The notes under the pieces were generated by a model. It did not search any database. It saw only the letters and a program-made list of their open reading frames with translations, and had not been told where the DNA came from. Of a stretch of 6,674 nucleotides of DNA, positions 1 to 6,295 are shown piece after piece. Position 1 is the first letter of the stretch. Each line of letters begins with the position of its first letter. Source of the DNA: Verrucomicrobiota bacterium. GTDB lineage: Bacteria; Verrucomicrobiota; Verrucomicrobiia; Chthoniobacterales; UBA10450. The stretch covers positions 1 to 6,674 of the forward strand of contig QHPZ01000257.1 in assembly GCA_003219225.1 (NCBI GenBank), read 5' to 3'. The translations under genes and the position numbers were made by a program.

Positions 1-2600
1 CACGCCAGATGATCGAGCGTCTCCGGTAAATCCGGCGCTGATAATGCAGCTTGTCGAAGACGCTGCGGCGCGTCCGGGCCGCTGATTAACAACTGGAGCG
101 CTTGTCGAAGTTTCGTCACGGCGGCATCCCAATTTTTGCGAAACAGCAGCGCATAGGAAAACTGATCGACCGCGGTGACAGCGTCGTCTTTGGCGGCGGC
201 TGCCATGCCGAGCAGGTAATGCAACTCGCTGTCGAACGGGAACACGGCGAGTCCGTCTCGCGCCGCAGCGAATGCTTCATCGTTGCGAGCCGATTCAAGT
301 AAACAAAGGACGACCAGGTTGTGAGCGGATTTCGTTTCCGGTCCGAGCTCAATCGCGTGACGCGCTTCTTCGATCGCCCGTGCAGTTTGTTGTTGTTGGT
401 GAAGGAGCGCGGCGAGCCGGAGATGAGCTGCACTCTCATTGGGATGCAGTTGTACGGCTTGCTCGGCTTGGGCGAGTGCTTCGCTTCCGCGGCCGAGTTG
501 AGCAAGGACGAGCGTTTGCAGCTCGCGCGCCGGTGCGCTTGTCGGATCGGCCGCGACTGCTTGTGCCGCTTCGCGTGCCGCGATGTCGATCTTGTCCTGA
601 ACGCTGAATCGCAGCGCGGCATACGCATGCTGTGACGCATCGCGAACGATCCAAACGGAGACGAAGCTGTTGATTGCCCACACGAAGAGCATCGCGCCAA
701 GCGTCAGCTGTAAAAACTTTCGTCCGCGCGTGATCACTGCCCATCCGGTCGCGCCGAACAAACAGAGTGGAATCAGCGTGGACAAAGCGTAGAACGCTTT
801 GACCTGCGCGTAGGATGGCACTTTTAAGGTCATGAAGATCAGCGCCATAACGACCAGCGCGAACAAACCAATAATGAGCCACAATTTGAAGGTAGGTCGG
901 ATGACTGCGCGATAGACGGTGACGATCGCGCCGGTGAGAATCAGGAAAGTTGGTACCAGAGCGAGGATGTAGCCGGCGACCATCGCGTTGTAATTCCACG
1001 GCAGACGCGCGATCAGCTCCGAAGCACCCGCGCAGAGACCGTCGCCCCAAATCGTGGAATAAATTCCATCGGGAACGCCGTTGAGACCGCTAAAGAGCGG
1101 TGCGCTCAAGGAGCGACCAAACCGCAAATAATCCGCGAACGTTCGATAACCGGGGTCCTGCCACCACGCGAATCCGCTCCTGATGTCCCAGTTGCCGAGA
1201 AACGGTGTCCCGAAATGCCGCCAGATGCGCAGATAATGCCAGCCACAAACGGCCACGGAAATTACGAGCATGAGTCCGAGAGTGCGCAGCCACGCGATGA
1301 ATGGCGCTCGTTGCGTGTGCAGGCGCAATGCGCAGGCGAAAACAAGTGACGGAACGAGCACGACGCCTGTGGTTTTCGTCAGGATCGCCGCGGCGACGAG
1401 CAGACCGAGAAGCGAATAAAGCGCGGTCGAAGGCTCGGCGCGATTCAGAGCGATGATGGCTACGTAAACGGCTGCGCTGACCAGAACTGCCGCCAATGTC
1501 TCGTTCGTGACGAAGTGCGACAGGTAAAGCTGCATCGGCAGGAAAGCCGCCAGCGCCAGTCCGACGAGCTGTATCGCGATTCTGCCAGGGAATACCGCGC
1601 GCAGCGCGAAGAAGACGAGAGTGAAGTGCGCGATTCCGAAAAGTGTCGTCAGTGCGCGCAGCAGCAGAATTGCCGAATTATCTGCAGTCGTTAAGTGAAC
1701 GGCCGAGAGCGCAGCGGCCGAGAGCACATAATAAAGAGGCGGCTGGAACATTTCGAAGCCCTCATTGGGCAACGGCAACGCACCCCGCTCCTGCACATAT
1801 TTGATGTAATTAAGATGCGCCTCTGAATCGAAGCCGACGCGAAACGGCAGAGCTCCGGCGTTGTGCCAAAACAGTATTAGCCATAGAACTGTGGGTAGAA
1901 GAAGCGGCACAGTTGTCTGCAGAACCGGAAATCGATCGAACGAAAACTGCACGTGTCGCCACGCAAACTTCGCCGGAATTGCAGCAACAACAGCCGCGCC
2001 GACACATATCAACCACAGTGGCCAAACCCCGGCGAGGGCATAACTGCATTGCTCGCCGTCCCCAATTGCACTGCCAGCGCCGGGCAACATTGGTGACGAC
2101 GCCGGCACCGCCTTGCGCCATGACGAGCCGGCGAATGACGCCTCCCAGTTGGCATTGCTTCGGACGTTCAACGTGTCGGTGGTCAGCGCGAACCAGAGCG
2201 CGGGCGGCGCGTTGTCGTTAAAGACGCGCGCCTCGATGATGTTTTCGCCTGCGCGCATTAAATTCGCGACCTGTGTCCTCTGGATGTCTTTCCAATTACC
2301 GTTCGCCCTGAGTTCCACCCGTCGACCGTTTATCTGAAGGTCGAGCCGTTTGGCTGCGTGCACCGCCAGGTCTGCTTTGCGCGGCGCGTGATCGAGCGTG
2401 AACACCTGCCGGAAAGTTGCGTCGAGACTCGCGACGTTATGCGCGCGCGCGTCAACCGCTGTCGGAAAACGGATCCATTCGGCCCGACGATCCCGCACTA
2501 AAAAAGCAAAGTTAGGATCGCGAGTGCAACACCAGGCGATGCCCGCGCCTACCGCGGCGGTGAACGCGATGACCAGAACGGTTCGATGCCAGGTTTTCAG
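1..2600 (-). CDS. GT39/ArnT-like membrane glycosyltransferase with C-terminal TPR domain (3' end outside window)
   Basis: The minus frame stays open from 2606 to the window edge, about 866 codons, with no stop. Numbering residue 1 at the CTG (2600-2598): a membrane segment at about 8-26; an extracytoplasmic, probably beta-rich domain at about 27-190 (stretches such as LDLQINGRRVEL and ENIIEARVFND recall sugar-binding jelly rolls); then roughly a dozen hydrophobic segments from about 191 to 655; then a soluble alpha-helical region of TPR-like repeats (for example ALAQAEQAVQLHPNESAAHL) to the edge, where LDHLA begins another unit. The first large loop after the second membrane segment has FDSEAH (D258, E260, H262) and QPPLYY (286-291), the acidic and PPLY signatures of GT-C family 39 enzymes. 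Members use a polyprenyl-phosphate sugar donor at the outer face of the membrane; the acceptor here is unknown. No ATG, GTG or TTG lies before the first membrane segment, so CTG is a placeholder start. Class call firm, substrate not assignable. Confidence 0.85.
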   Translation of the reverse strand, partial: MKTWHRTVLVIAFTAAVGAGIAWCCTRDPNFAFLVRDRRAEWIRFPTAVDARAHNVASLDATFRQVFTLDHAPRKADLAVHAAKRLDLQINGRRVELRANGNWKDIQRTQVANLMRAGENIIEARVFNDNAPPALWFALTTDTLNVRSNANWEASFAGSSWRKAVPASSPMLPGAGSAIGDGEQCSYALAGVWPLWLICVGAAVVAAIPAKFAWRHVQFSFDRFPVLQTTVPLLLPTVLWLILFWHNAGALPFRVGFDSEAHLNYIKYVQERGALPLPNEGFEMFQPPLYYVLSAAALSAVHLTTADNSAILLLRALTTLFGIAHFTLVFFALRAVFPGRIAIQLVGLALAAFLPMQLYLSHFVTNETLAAVLVSAAVYVAIIALNRAEPSTALYSLLGLLVAAAILTKTTGVVLVPSLVFACALRLHTQRAPFIAWLRTLGLMLVISVAVCGWHYLRIWRHFGTPFLGNWDIRSGFAWWQDPGYRTFADYLRFGRSLSAPLFSGLNGVPDGIYSTIWGDGLCAGASELIARLPWNYNAMVAGYILALVPTFLILTGAIVTVYRAVIRPTFKLWLIIGLFALVVMALIFMTLKVPSYAQVKAFYALSTLIPLCLFGATGWAVITRGRKFLQLTLGAMLFVWAINSFVSVWIVRDASQHAYAALRFSVQDKIDIAAREAAQAVAADPTSAPARELQTLVLAQLGRGSEALAQAEQAVQLHPNESAAHLRLAALLHQQQQTARAIEEARHAIELGPETKSAHNLVVLCLLESARNDEAFAAARDGLAVFPFDSELHYLLGMAAAAKDDAVTAVDQFSYALLFRKNWDAAVTKLRQALQLLISGPDAPQRLRQAALSAPDLPETLDHLA

Positions 2601-2606
2601 ATCGGC

Positions 2607-2618
2607 TTAGATCGACAT
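2607..2618 (-). other. Four-codon ATG...TAA in frame with the glycosyltransferase
   Basis: On the minus strand, ATG TCG ATC TAA ends exactly where the glycosyltransferase frame opens, and is in the same frame. The following codons (A-D-L-K-T-W-H-R) lead straight into the first membrane helix, so this ATG is the natural start if the TAA were a sense codon, for example TCA or GAA. No clear Shine-Dalgarno sequence precedes it. It lies 29 bases after the stop of the upstream gene. Alternatives are true initiation at CTG 2600, a start at the ATG at 2647-2645 (directly after the upstream stop codon) followed by a frameshift, or a base error. Confidence 0.6.
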
Positions 2619-2647
2619 CGAAAACGGCACGGCCGACGGCGCTGCAT

Positions 2648-3331
2648 TTACTTTTGGCGATGCCATTCCTGCCGCGCCGCCGCGATCAGCGGGACAAGCG
2701 TTTTGAAAAACCGCAGCACGTAAAGCAAATAAACCGCCAGAGCGACGAACTGGGCCGCACTCAGCCAGACGTGACCGTTCCGCGCGGCAAAAAATCCGGG
2801 ATACCGCTGAATTAAGGAGGCGGACGCGAGATTCAAAACGAAAAGGCCCGGGACGAGGAGGGTAATGTTGAGCCGTTGATCCCGCCGGACGACGGCGTAG
2901 AGGCGGCTGCTCGCTTCGCCCGCGGCTGCGCATTCGCGCGTATGAATGAGGCGGAGATCGTAAATGAAAAGAAGCCAGACGAGCGCGGCGTAAAGCGCGC
3001 CGATCGCGAACCAGGCGTGCGGATTATTCAGGCGGGTGAAGAGAAGCGCTTGGCCGAGCGTGCAAGCGATATGAAAAAAGTTGTGCCCGAATTCCAGCGG
3101 CCAGCGAATCAGCGTCAACGTATGCACGATCGAGCGCGACCAGAAGATCAGGATGATGAGCAGGCCGGCGGCGGCGTAAATCCAGAAGGCCCTTTGCGCG
3201 AGGGCAAAGACGCCGCGCGCATTGTCGATCAAGAAAAAGAGGGCGACGCCCTGGATGATACTGGCCAGCGTCAGCTCGACACCGATGACGATCGAATCGA
3301 GCTCGCGCCGTTCCTCGCCCGCCGCGCTCAC
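2648..3331 (-). CDS. Six-helix integral membrane protein of unknown function
   Basis: 227 codons, GTG start, TAA stop. I do not recognise the family. Hydrophobic segments lie at about 14-35, 48-66, 82-99, 106-129, 155-175 and 187-213, with short loops and a basic C-terminus (ARQEWHRQK), so it is an inner-membrane protein with no soluble domain. Possibly functional polar residues inside or beside helices include E19, H83, H87 and D125. Apart from the initiator there is no methionine in the whole protein, so GTG at 3331 is the only usable start; the frame upstream runs into TAG inside a tRNA fragment. The Shine-Dalgarno is weak at best. Its stop lies 29 bases before the ATG that precedes the glycosyltransferase frame on the same strand, which suggests one transcript and a role linked to that enzyme, but this is inference. 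The N-terminus could have been reshaped by the rearrangement 4 bases upstream. Confidence 0.8.
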   Translation of the reverse strand: MSAAGEERRELDSIVIGVELTLASIIQGVALFFLIDNARGVFALAQRAFWIYAAAGLLIILIFWSRSIVHTLTLIRWPLEFGHNFFHIACTLGQALLFTRLNNPHAWFAIGALYAALVWLLFIYDLRLIHTRECAAAGEASSRLYAVVRRDQRLNITLLVPGLFVLNLASASLIQRYPGFFAARNGHVWLSAAQFVALAVYLLYVLRFFKTLVPLIAAARQEWHRQK

Positions 3332-3335
3332 GCCT

Positions 3336-3371
3336 GAAGTCAGATGCTCTATCCAGTTGAGCTACAGACAC
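3336..3371 (-). pseudogene. 5' half of tRNA-Arg(UCU), truncated in the anticodon loop
   Basis: Read on the minus strand: acceptor 5' strand GTGTCTG (3371-3365), TA, D stem GCTC (3362-3359), D loop AACTGGATA, D stem GAGC (3349-3346), A26, anticodon stem TCTGA (3344-3340), then CTTC. This agrees with the common bacterial tRNA-Arg(UCU) pattern, which should continue with TAATCAGA. Here it continues AGGCGTGAGC, so the 3' anticodon strand, variable loop, T arm and acceptor 3' strand are absent. No matching 3' half is visible in the window. The break lies 4 bases upstream of the GTG start of the membrane-protein gene. Identity as a tRNA 5' half is firm; arginine is inferred from the anticodon stem and the first loop bases. 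Confidence 0.8.
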
Positions 3372-3376
3372 AGAAA

Positions 3377-3400
3377 ATTTTCGATTTCAGATTTTCGATT
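3377..3400. repeat. 10-bp direct repeat in AT-rich divergent intergenic region
   Basis: ATTTTCGATT occurs at 3377-3386 and again at 3391-3400, separated by TCAG. It sits just upstream of the tRNA-Arg 5' end and between two divergently oriented genes. It could be a regulator site or a slippage product; no partner is identifiable. The rest of 3401-3493 holds no clear gene or terminator. Confidence 0.5.
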
Positions 3401-3493
3401 GCGGCAAACATCCATTCATAGCTATAGCGCAACAAACTGTCGAATCTCGAAAACGCTTCCATTCGGAGGCGCGACTGCCCATCATTCAGCCCC

Positions 3494-4816
3494 ATGAAGC
3501 TATTCTCCGCGCTGTTACTTGTCTGCGCATCAATCGCCTTAATCGTCTCCGGAGTTCCGCCGAACATCAATGTGACCAAAACCCACGGGAACGAGGCCGA
3601 GACAGCCGTGGCCGCCAGTCACACAAATCCGCTGCTCATCACTACCGTCTCGAACCTCGACTCTGGCGCGGGAACATCTCACAGCTGGAGCACCGATGGC
3701 GGGCGCACTTGGAATCATAACGTTATCGCAGATGGCGACGCGCTTGGGTTTTCCTGCTGCGACGGCCAGCTTGCTGCCGATGATTTCGGCAACATTTTCT
3801 TCACCTATCTTTCGTCGGACATCGCGGTAAAGGTTGCGCTCTCCACCGATGGCGGCGCGACTTTTCAACCGGTGCAGTTTCTCACCACGCTGCCATTTGG
3901 TCTGCCGGTGGGTCCATGGAGAAGTTTGGCCAGGATTGGTCAAGCCGTGAGTGGCGATCAGCCCTCGATCGCGGCGGGCGCGGGCAGTGTTTGGATTTCG
4001 TGGACTTCGTTTGACGGGACAATCAAGGCGAGTGGGGCGGCTGTTACAGGGCTTGGACAGGTAGGAACGTTTAGTCCTGCTCAAGGAGTCCCGGGCTCAA
4101 ATCGCTTTGGTGACTACGGCGACACTGCAATCGGGCCTAACTATGGCGCGCTGGACCCGGACGGTCTTGGCCCGCAGGGTTTCGGGGCCGGTCAATTAAT
4201 TGTTACCTCGAATGTGGGCGGCTTTGATTACATCCCCGCGCAGTCGGGCCGCTCGATCGATATCGAAGCTGGCCTCGCCTGGGACCGCACGGGTGGTCCG
4301 CACAATCGCCGTCTCTATTTCATCTACACGTCGGAAGAGCCGCAGGAGAGTAACGACACCGACATTCAGTTCCGTTACTCCGACGATAATGGCGCGACTT
4401 GGAGTAATTCCGTGCGCGTGAATGATGACGTGGGCACGACCAGTCAATTCAATCCCAGAATCTCGCTCGACTCGACAACCGGTAACATTGCAATCGCCTG
4501 GTACGATTGCCGCAATGATCGGGGCGATCACGGCTTCGGCGACACGAATGGCCGGCCTAACGATGACACCATGGTCTACACTACGGTGAGCAAGGATGGC
4601 GGCGCAACTTTCTCACGCAACCGCCGCCTATCAGCCGCGGCCTCGGACGACAACGATGCCGGCAGCGGCGTGGACTACGGTGACTACAGCGGATTCGCCT
4701 TTTACAACGGCCGCCTCTATTTCTCCGCCGCCGATAATTCGAACTCGACCGGCGACAATCCCGACGGGACACTGCACGAATACGATCTTTACGTGGCGCC
4801 GACGGGTGCCCGCTGA
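3494..4816 (+). CDS. Secreted Asp-box (BNR-repeat) beta-propeller protein, sialidase-like fold
   Basis: 440 codons, ATG to TGA. A signal peptide spans about residues 1-20 (MKLFSALLLV then CASIALIVSG), which supports this start. Four Asp boxes (S-x-D-x-G-x-T-W/F) are visible: STDGGRTW 66-73, STDGGATF 117-124, SDDNGATW 296-303 and SKDGGATF 366-373. They mark blade turns of a six-bladed propeller as in sialidases and related secreted proteins. FGDYGD (205-210) and DYGDYSG (394-400) resemble the GDY motif common in this broad class. The N-terminal FRIP-type motif of catalytic sialidases is not seen, so enzymatic activity should not be assumed; it may be a binding or structural protein. Expected location is periplasm or outside the cell. 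It is flanked by tRNA relics on both sides and appears to be transcribed alone. No strong ribosome binding site is visible. Confidence 0.85.
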   Translation: MKLFSALLLVCASIALIVSGVPPNINVTKTHGNEAETAVAASHTNPLLITTVSNLDSGAGTSHSWSTDGGRTWNHNVIADGDALGFSCCDGQLAADDFGNIFFTYLSSDIAVKVALSTDGGATFQPVQFLTTLPFGLPVGPWRSLARIGQAVSGDQPSIAAGAGSVWISWTSFDGTIKASGAAVTGLGQVGTFSPAQGVPGSNRFGDYGDTAIGPNYGALDPDGLGPQGFGAGQLIVTSNVGGFDYIPAQSGRSIDIEAGLAWDRTGGPHNRRLYFIYTSEEPQESNDTDIQFRYSDDNGATWSNSVRVNDDVGTTSQFNPRISLDSTTGNIAIAWYDCRNDRGDHGFGDTNGRPNDDTMVYTTVSKDGGATFSRNRRLSAAASDDNDAGSGVDYGDYSGFAFYNGRLYFSAADNSNSTGDNPDGTLHEYDLYVAPTGAR

Positions 4817-4836
4817 CGGCGAGACAAGTTAAAGAG

Positions 4837-4895
4837 GTTACACGAGTTACAAGGTTACAACCGAGAACCAATTCTCACTTTGTAACGACTGTAAC
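4837..4895. repeat. GTTACA / TGTAAC repeat cluster
   Basis: GTTACA occurs at 4837-4842, 4846-4851 and 4854-4859 (spacing 9 and 8 bases), and its inverse TGTAAC at 4881-4886 and 4890-4895 (spacing 9). A degenerate GTTAAA precedes at 4828-4833. The inverted arrangement gives the cluster dyad symmetry. Its right edge meets the last matching base of the tRNA-His fragment with no gap. It could be an intergenic repeat element, an operator array or a recombination junction. Confidence 0.65.
4854..4886. terminator. Hairpin downstream of the Asp-box gene; possible terminator
   Basis: GTTACAA (4854-4860) pairs with TTGTAAC (4880-4886), and inside it GAGAA (4863-4867) pairs with TTCTC (4872-4876) around a CCAA loop. 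An internal loop of CC against ACT separates the stems, giving 12 base pairs in total. It begins 38 bases after the TGA at 4816. No T-tract follows, so intrinsic termination is unproven; RNA stabilisation or a role as a DNA palindrome is equally possible. Confidence 0.45.
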
Positions 4896-4935
4896 GAACC
4901 ACAATCTGGGGCTCTACCATTGAGCTACGACCACC
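4896..4935 (-). pseudogene. 5' half of tRNA-His(GUG), truncated in the anticodon stem
   Basis: Read on the minus strand: the extra G at position -1 typical of tRNA-His followed by GTGGTCG (4935-4928), TA, GCTC, AATGGTA, GAGC (4914-4911), C26, anticodon stem CCAGA (4909-4905), TT, anticodon GTG (4902-4900), GT, TC. The 3' anticodon strand should be TCTGG but reads TCGTT, and no T arm or acceptor 3' strand (CGACCAC) follows. The match therefore ends at 4896, where the GTTACA/TGTAAC cluster begins. Upstream on the minus strand, TTGCAA and TAAGTT spaced 16 bases apart could be the remains of the tRNA promoter, though they match the consensus weakly. Confidence 0.82.
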
Positions 4936-5083
4936 ATGCCCGAAGCGATGGAACTTAGGTTTTTACGCCCCGATTGCAAAGGCAAACGGCCCGCCGCTGG
5001 CACGCTCCCGGCTCTTTTGAAAGTTCGTGCACGACAATATTGCAACTGCGGGCCGACCGGTTATCATTCCGCCTCACCGTCGC

Positions 5084-6295
5084 ATGAAGAGACTAGGCTG
5101 GATTTTCGTCGCTCTCTTCTGCGTCTTGCCTGTGCGGCAGTCGCCGGCGCATACGGACGATCCGAGCGACATTTTTCTGCGCGCTTACATGACCTCGCAG
5201 CAGGCCGAGAAACTCGAGCACGACAATCAATTCAAAGCGGCCCTGGCAAAATATCGCTCGGCTGGAACCCTGATCGAAGACTTGCAGAAAAACCATTCCG
5301 ATTGGCAGCCGGCGATCGTTGAATATCGCGGCCGTAAGATTGGCGAAAGCATCCTACGAGTGCAGGACAAGGCGGCGACGCAAAGCGATTTGACGGCCGC
5401 GCGCGCCGCGGCCCCGCAAGCTTCAAATGAGGCCGCGGTCAAGGAAGCGACCAAGAAACTAAACGACAAGATCGACCAGTTGCAGACGGACCTCGGCAAA
5501 TCGCGCACTCAGCTCGAGAGCGCACAAAAAGAAAAAGAATCGCTGAGCGGACGGCTTGAGGAGACAAATTCGAAACTCACTCAGGCGCAAAGCGAGTTGG
5601 ACAAATCCAAGGGCGAACTGGAGAAAACCAAGGGTGCCGAGCGCCAGGCACGAGATCAACTCGCCAAGGCGCAGGACACGCTCAAGAAAGCCGAAGCCTC
5701 CGGCACCGGCGGCGACAAATCGCAACAGGCGCTGCGCGCCGAGATCGCGCGTTTGAAAGATGCGCTCACCGCCGCCGAAGAACAGCGTCTCGCCGCCGAG
5801 AAAGCGAAAGAGCAGGCGGGAGCGAAAGCCACCGAAGCAAACAAGCAGATCGCAAGTGTCACCAAAGAACGCGACGCGGCATTGGCGCAGTTGAAAGGAG
5901 CAAAGGAACCGGAGAAACGCGTCCAGGTGCTGATCGCGGAGAACAATGATTTGAAACAGAAGCTGGCAAACGCGGAGAAAAGCGTGCGCGAGCTGAGCGC
6001 GGACAAGCCGAAGAAGGAAAAGGAGCTCGCCGACGTCAAGACGCAGCTCGAACAGTTGCGCGGGCAACTGGCTGCGAGCCAAAAGCAAAACCAGGAGTAC
6101 GAAACCAAGATGGTGGCCATGCGTTCGCAGTTGGATGATCTCTCGACGCAATTGGCGAATGCAAAATTGAAAGGCTCGACACCGGAGGAAACGGCCAAGC
6201 TGCGCAAGGAAAACGACATGTTGCGCGCGATCGTGGTGCGCGAACGGCAGGAGGAAGCGCGCCGTGAGCAGTCCAAGAAACTCCTCTTTGCCTAG
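5084..6295 (+). CDS. Exported coiled-coil protein, N-terminal part up to an in-frame TAG
   Basis: 403 codons from ATG 5084. This start is preferred over ATG 5027 because it puts a signal peptide at the N-terminus (MKRLGWIFVALFCVLPV, probable cleavage at about 22-24), whereas the earlier start adds 19 unconvincing residues. Residues about 35-75 look like a TPR hairpin (AEKLEHDNQFKAALAKYRSA). After an Ala/Pro-rich break at about 108-116, residues about 117-395 form a long, Lys/Glu/Gln-rich heptad coiled coil. The frame hits TAG at 6293-6295 after KKLLFA but continues coding in the same frame. The full protein appears to be a periplasmic scaffold with a coiled coil followed by TPRs. I know this layout in verrucomicrobial TPR proteins, but no enzymatic role is assignable. 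No Shine-Dalgarno is visible. Confidence 0.8.
   Translation: MKRLGWIFVALFCVLPVRQSPAHTDDPSDIFLRAYMTSQQAEKLEHDNQFKAALAKYRSAGTLIEDLQKNHSDWQPAIVEYRGRKIGESILRVQDKAATQSDLTAARAAAPQASNEAAVKEATKKLNDKIDQLQTDLGKSRTQLESAQKEKESLSGRLEETNSKLTQAQSELDKSKGELEKTKGAERQARDQLAKAQDTLKKAEASGTGGDKSQQALRAEIARLKDALTAAEEQRLAAEKAKEQAGAKATEANKQIASVTKERDAALAQLKGAKEPEKRVQVLIAENNDLKQKLANAEKSVRELSADKPKKEKELADVKTQLEQLRGQLAASQKQNQEYETKMVAMRSQLDDLSTQLANAKLKGSTPEETAKLRKENDMLRAIVVRERQEEARREQSKKLLFA

Noticed and set aside
116..1050. Minus-strand frames of 194 and 204 codons
   Set aside because: They are Arg/Ser-rich out-of-frame readings of the glycosyltransferase, whose own frame is continuous here.
3024..3371. Minus-strand frame beginning with VAQLDRASDF
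   Set aside because: This peptide is the familiar ghost translation of a tRNA 5' half; the rest of the frame overlaps the six-helix protein in another phase.
4828..4895. CRISPR array
   Set aside because: The repeat units are only 6-7 bases, partly inverted, with 2-3 base spacers.
3336..4935. Split, trans-spliced tRNA genes or group I introns in the anticodon loop
   Set aside because: No 3' halves, no complementary joining stems and no intron core are visible; the sequence after the Arg break is protein-coding.
5017..5043. Promoter TTGAAA with TATTGC before the coiled-coil gene
   Set aside because: The spacer is 15 bases and the -10 matches only three consensus bases; it is not convincing.
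4936..5322. 128-codon plus-strand frame
   Set aside because: It overlaps the coiled-coil gene out of phase, is low-quality in composition and lacks a signal peptide or motif.
2607..6295. Alternative genetic code with TAA and TAG as sense codons
   Set aside because: The six-helix gene ends at a TAA where expected, and reassigning both codons on the basis of one occurrence each is not justified.
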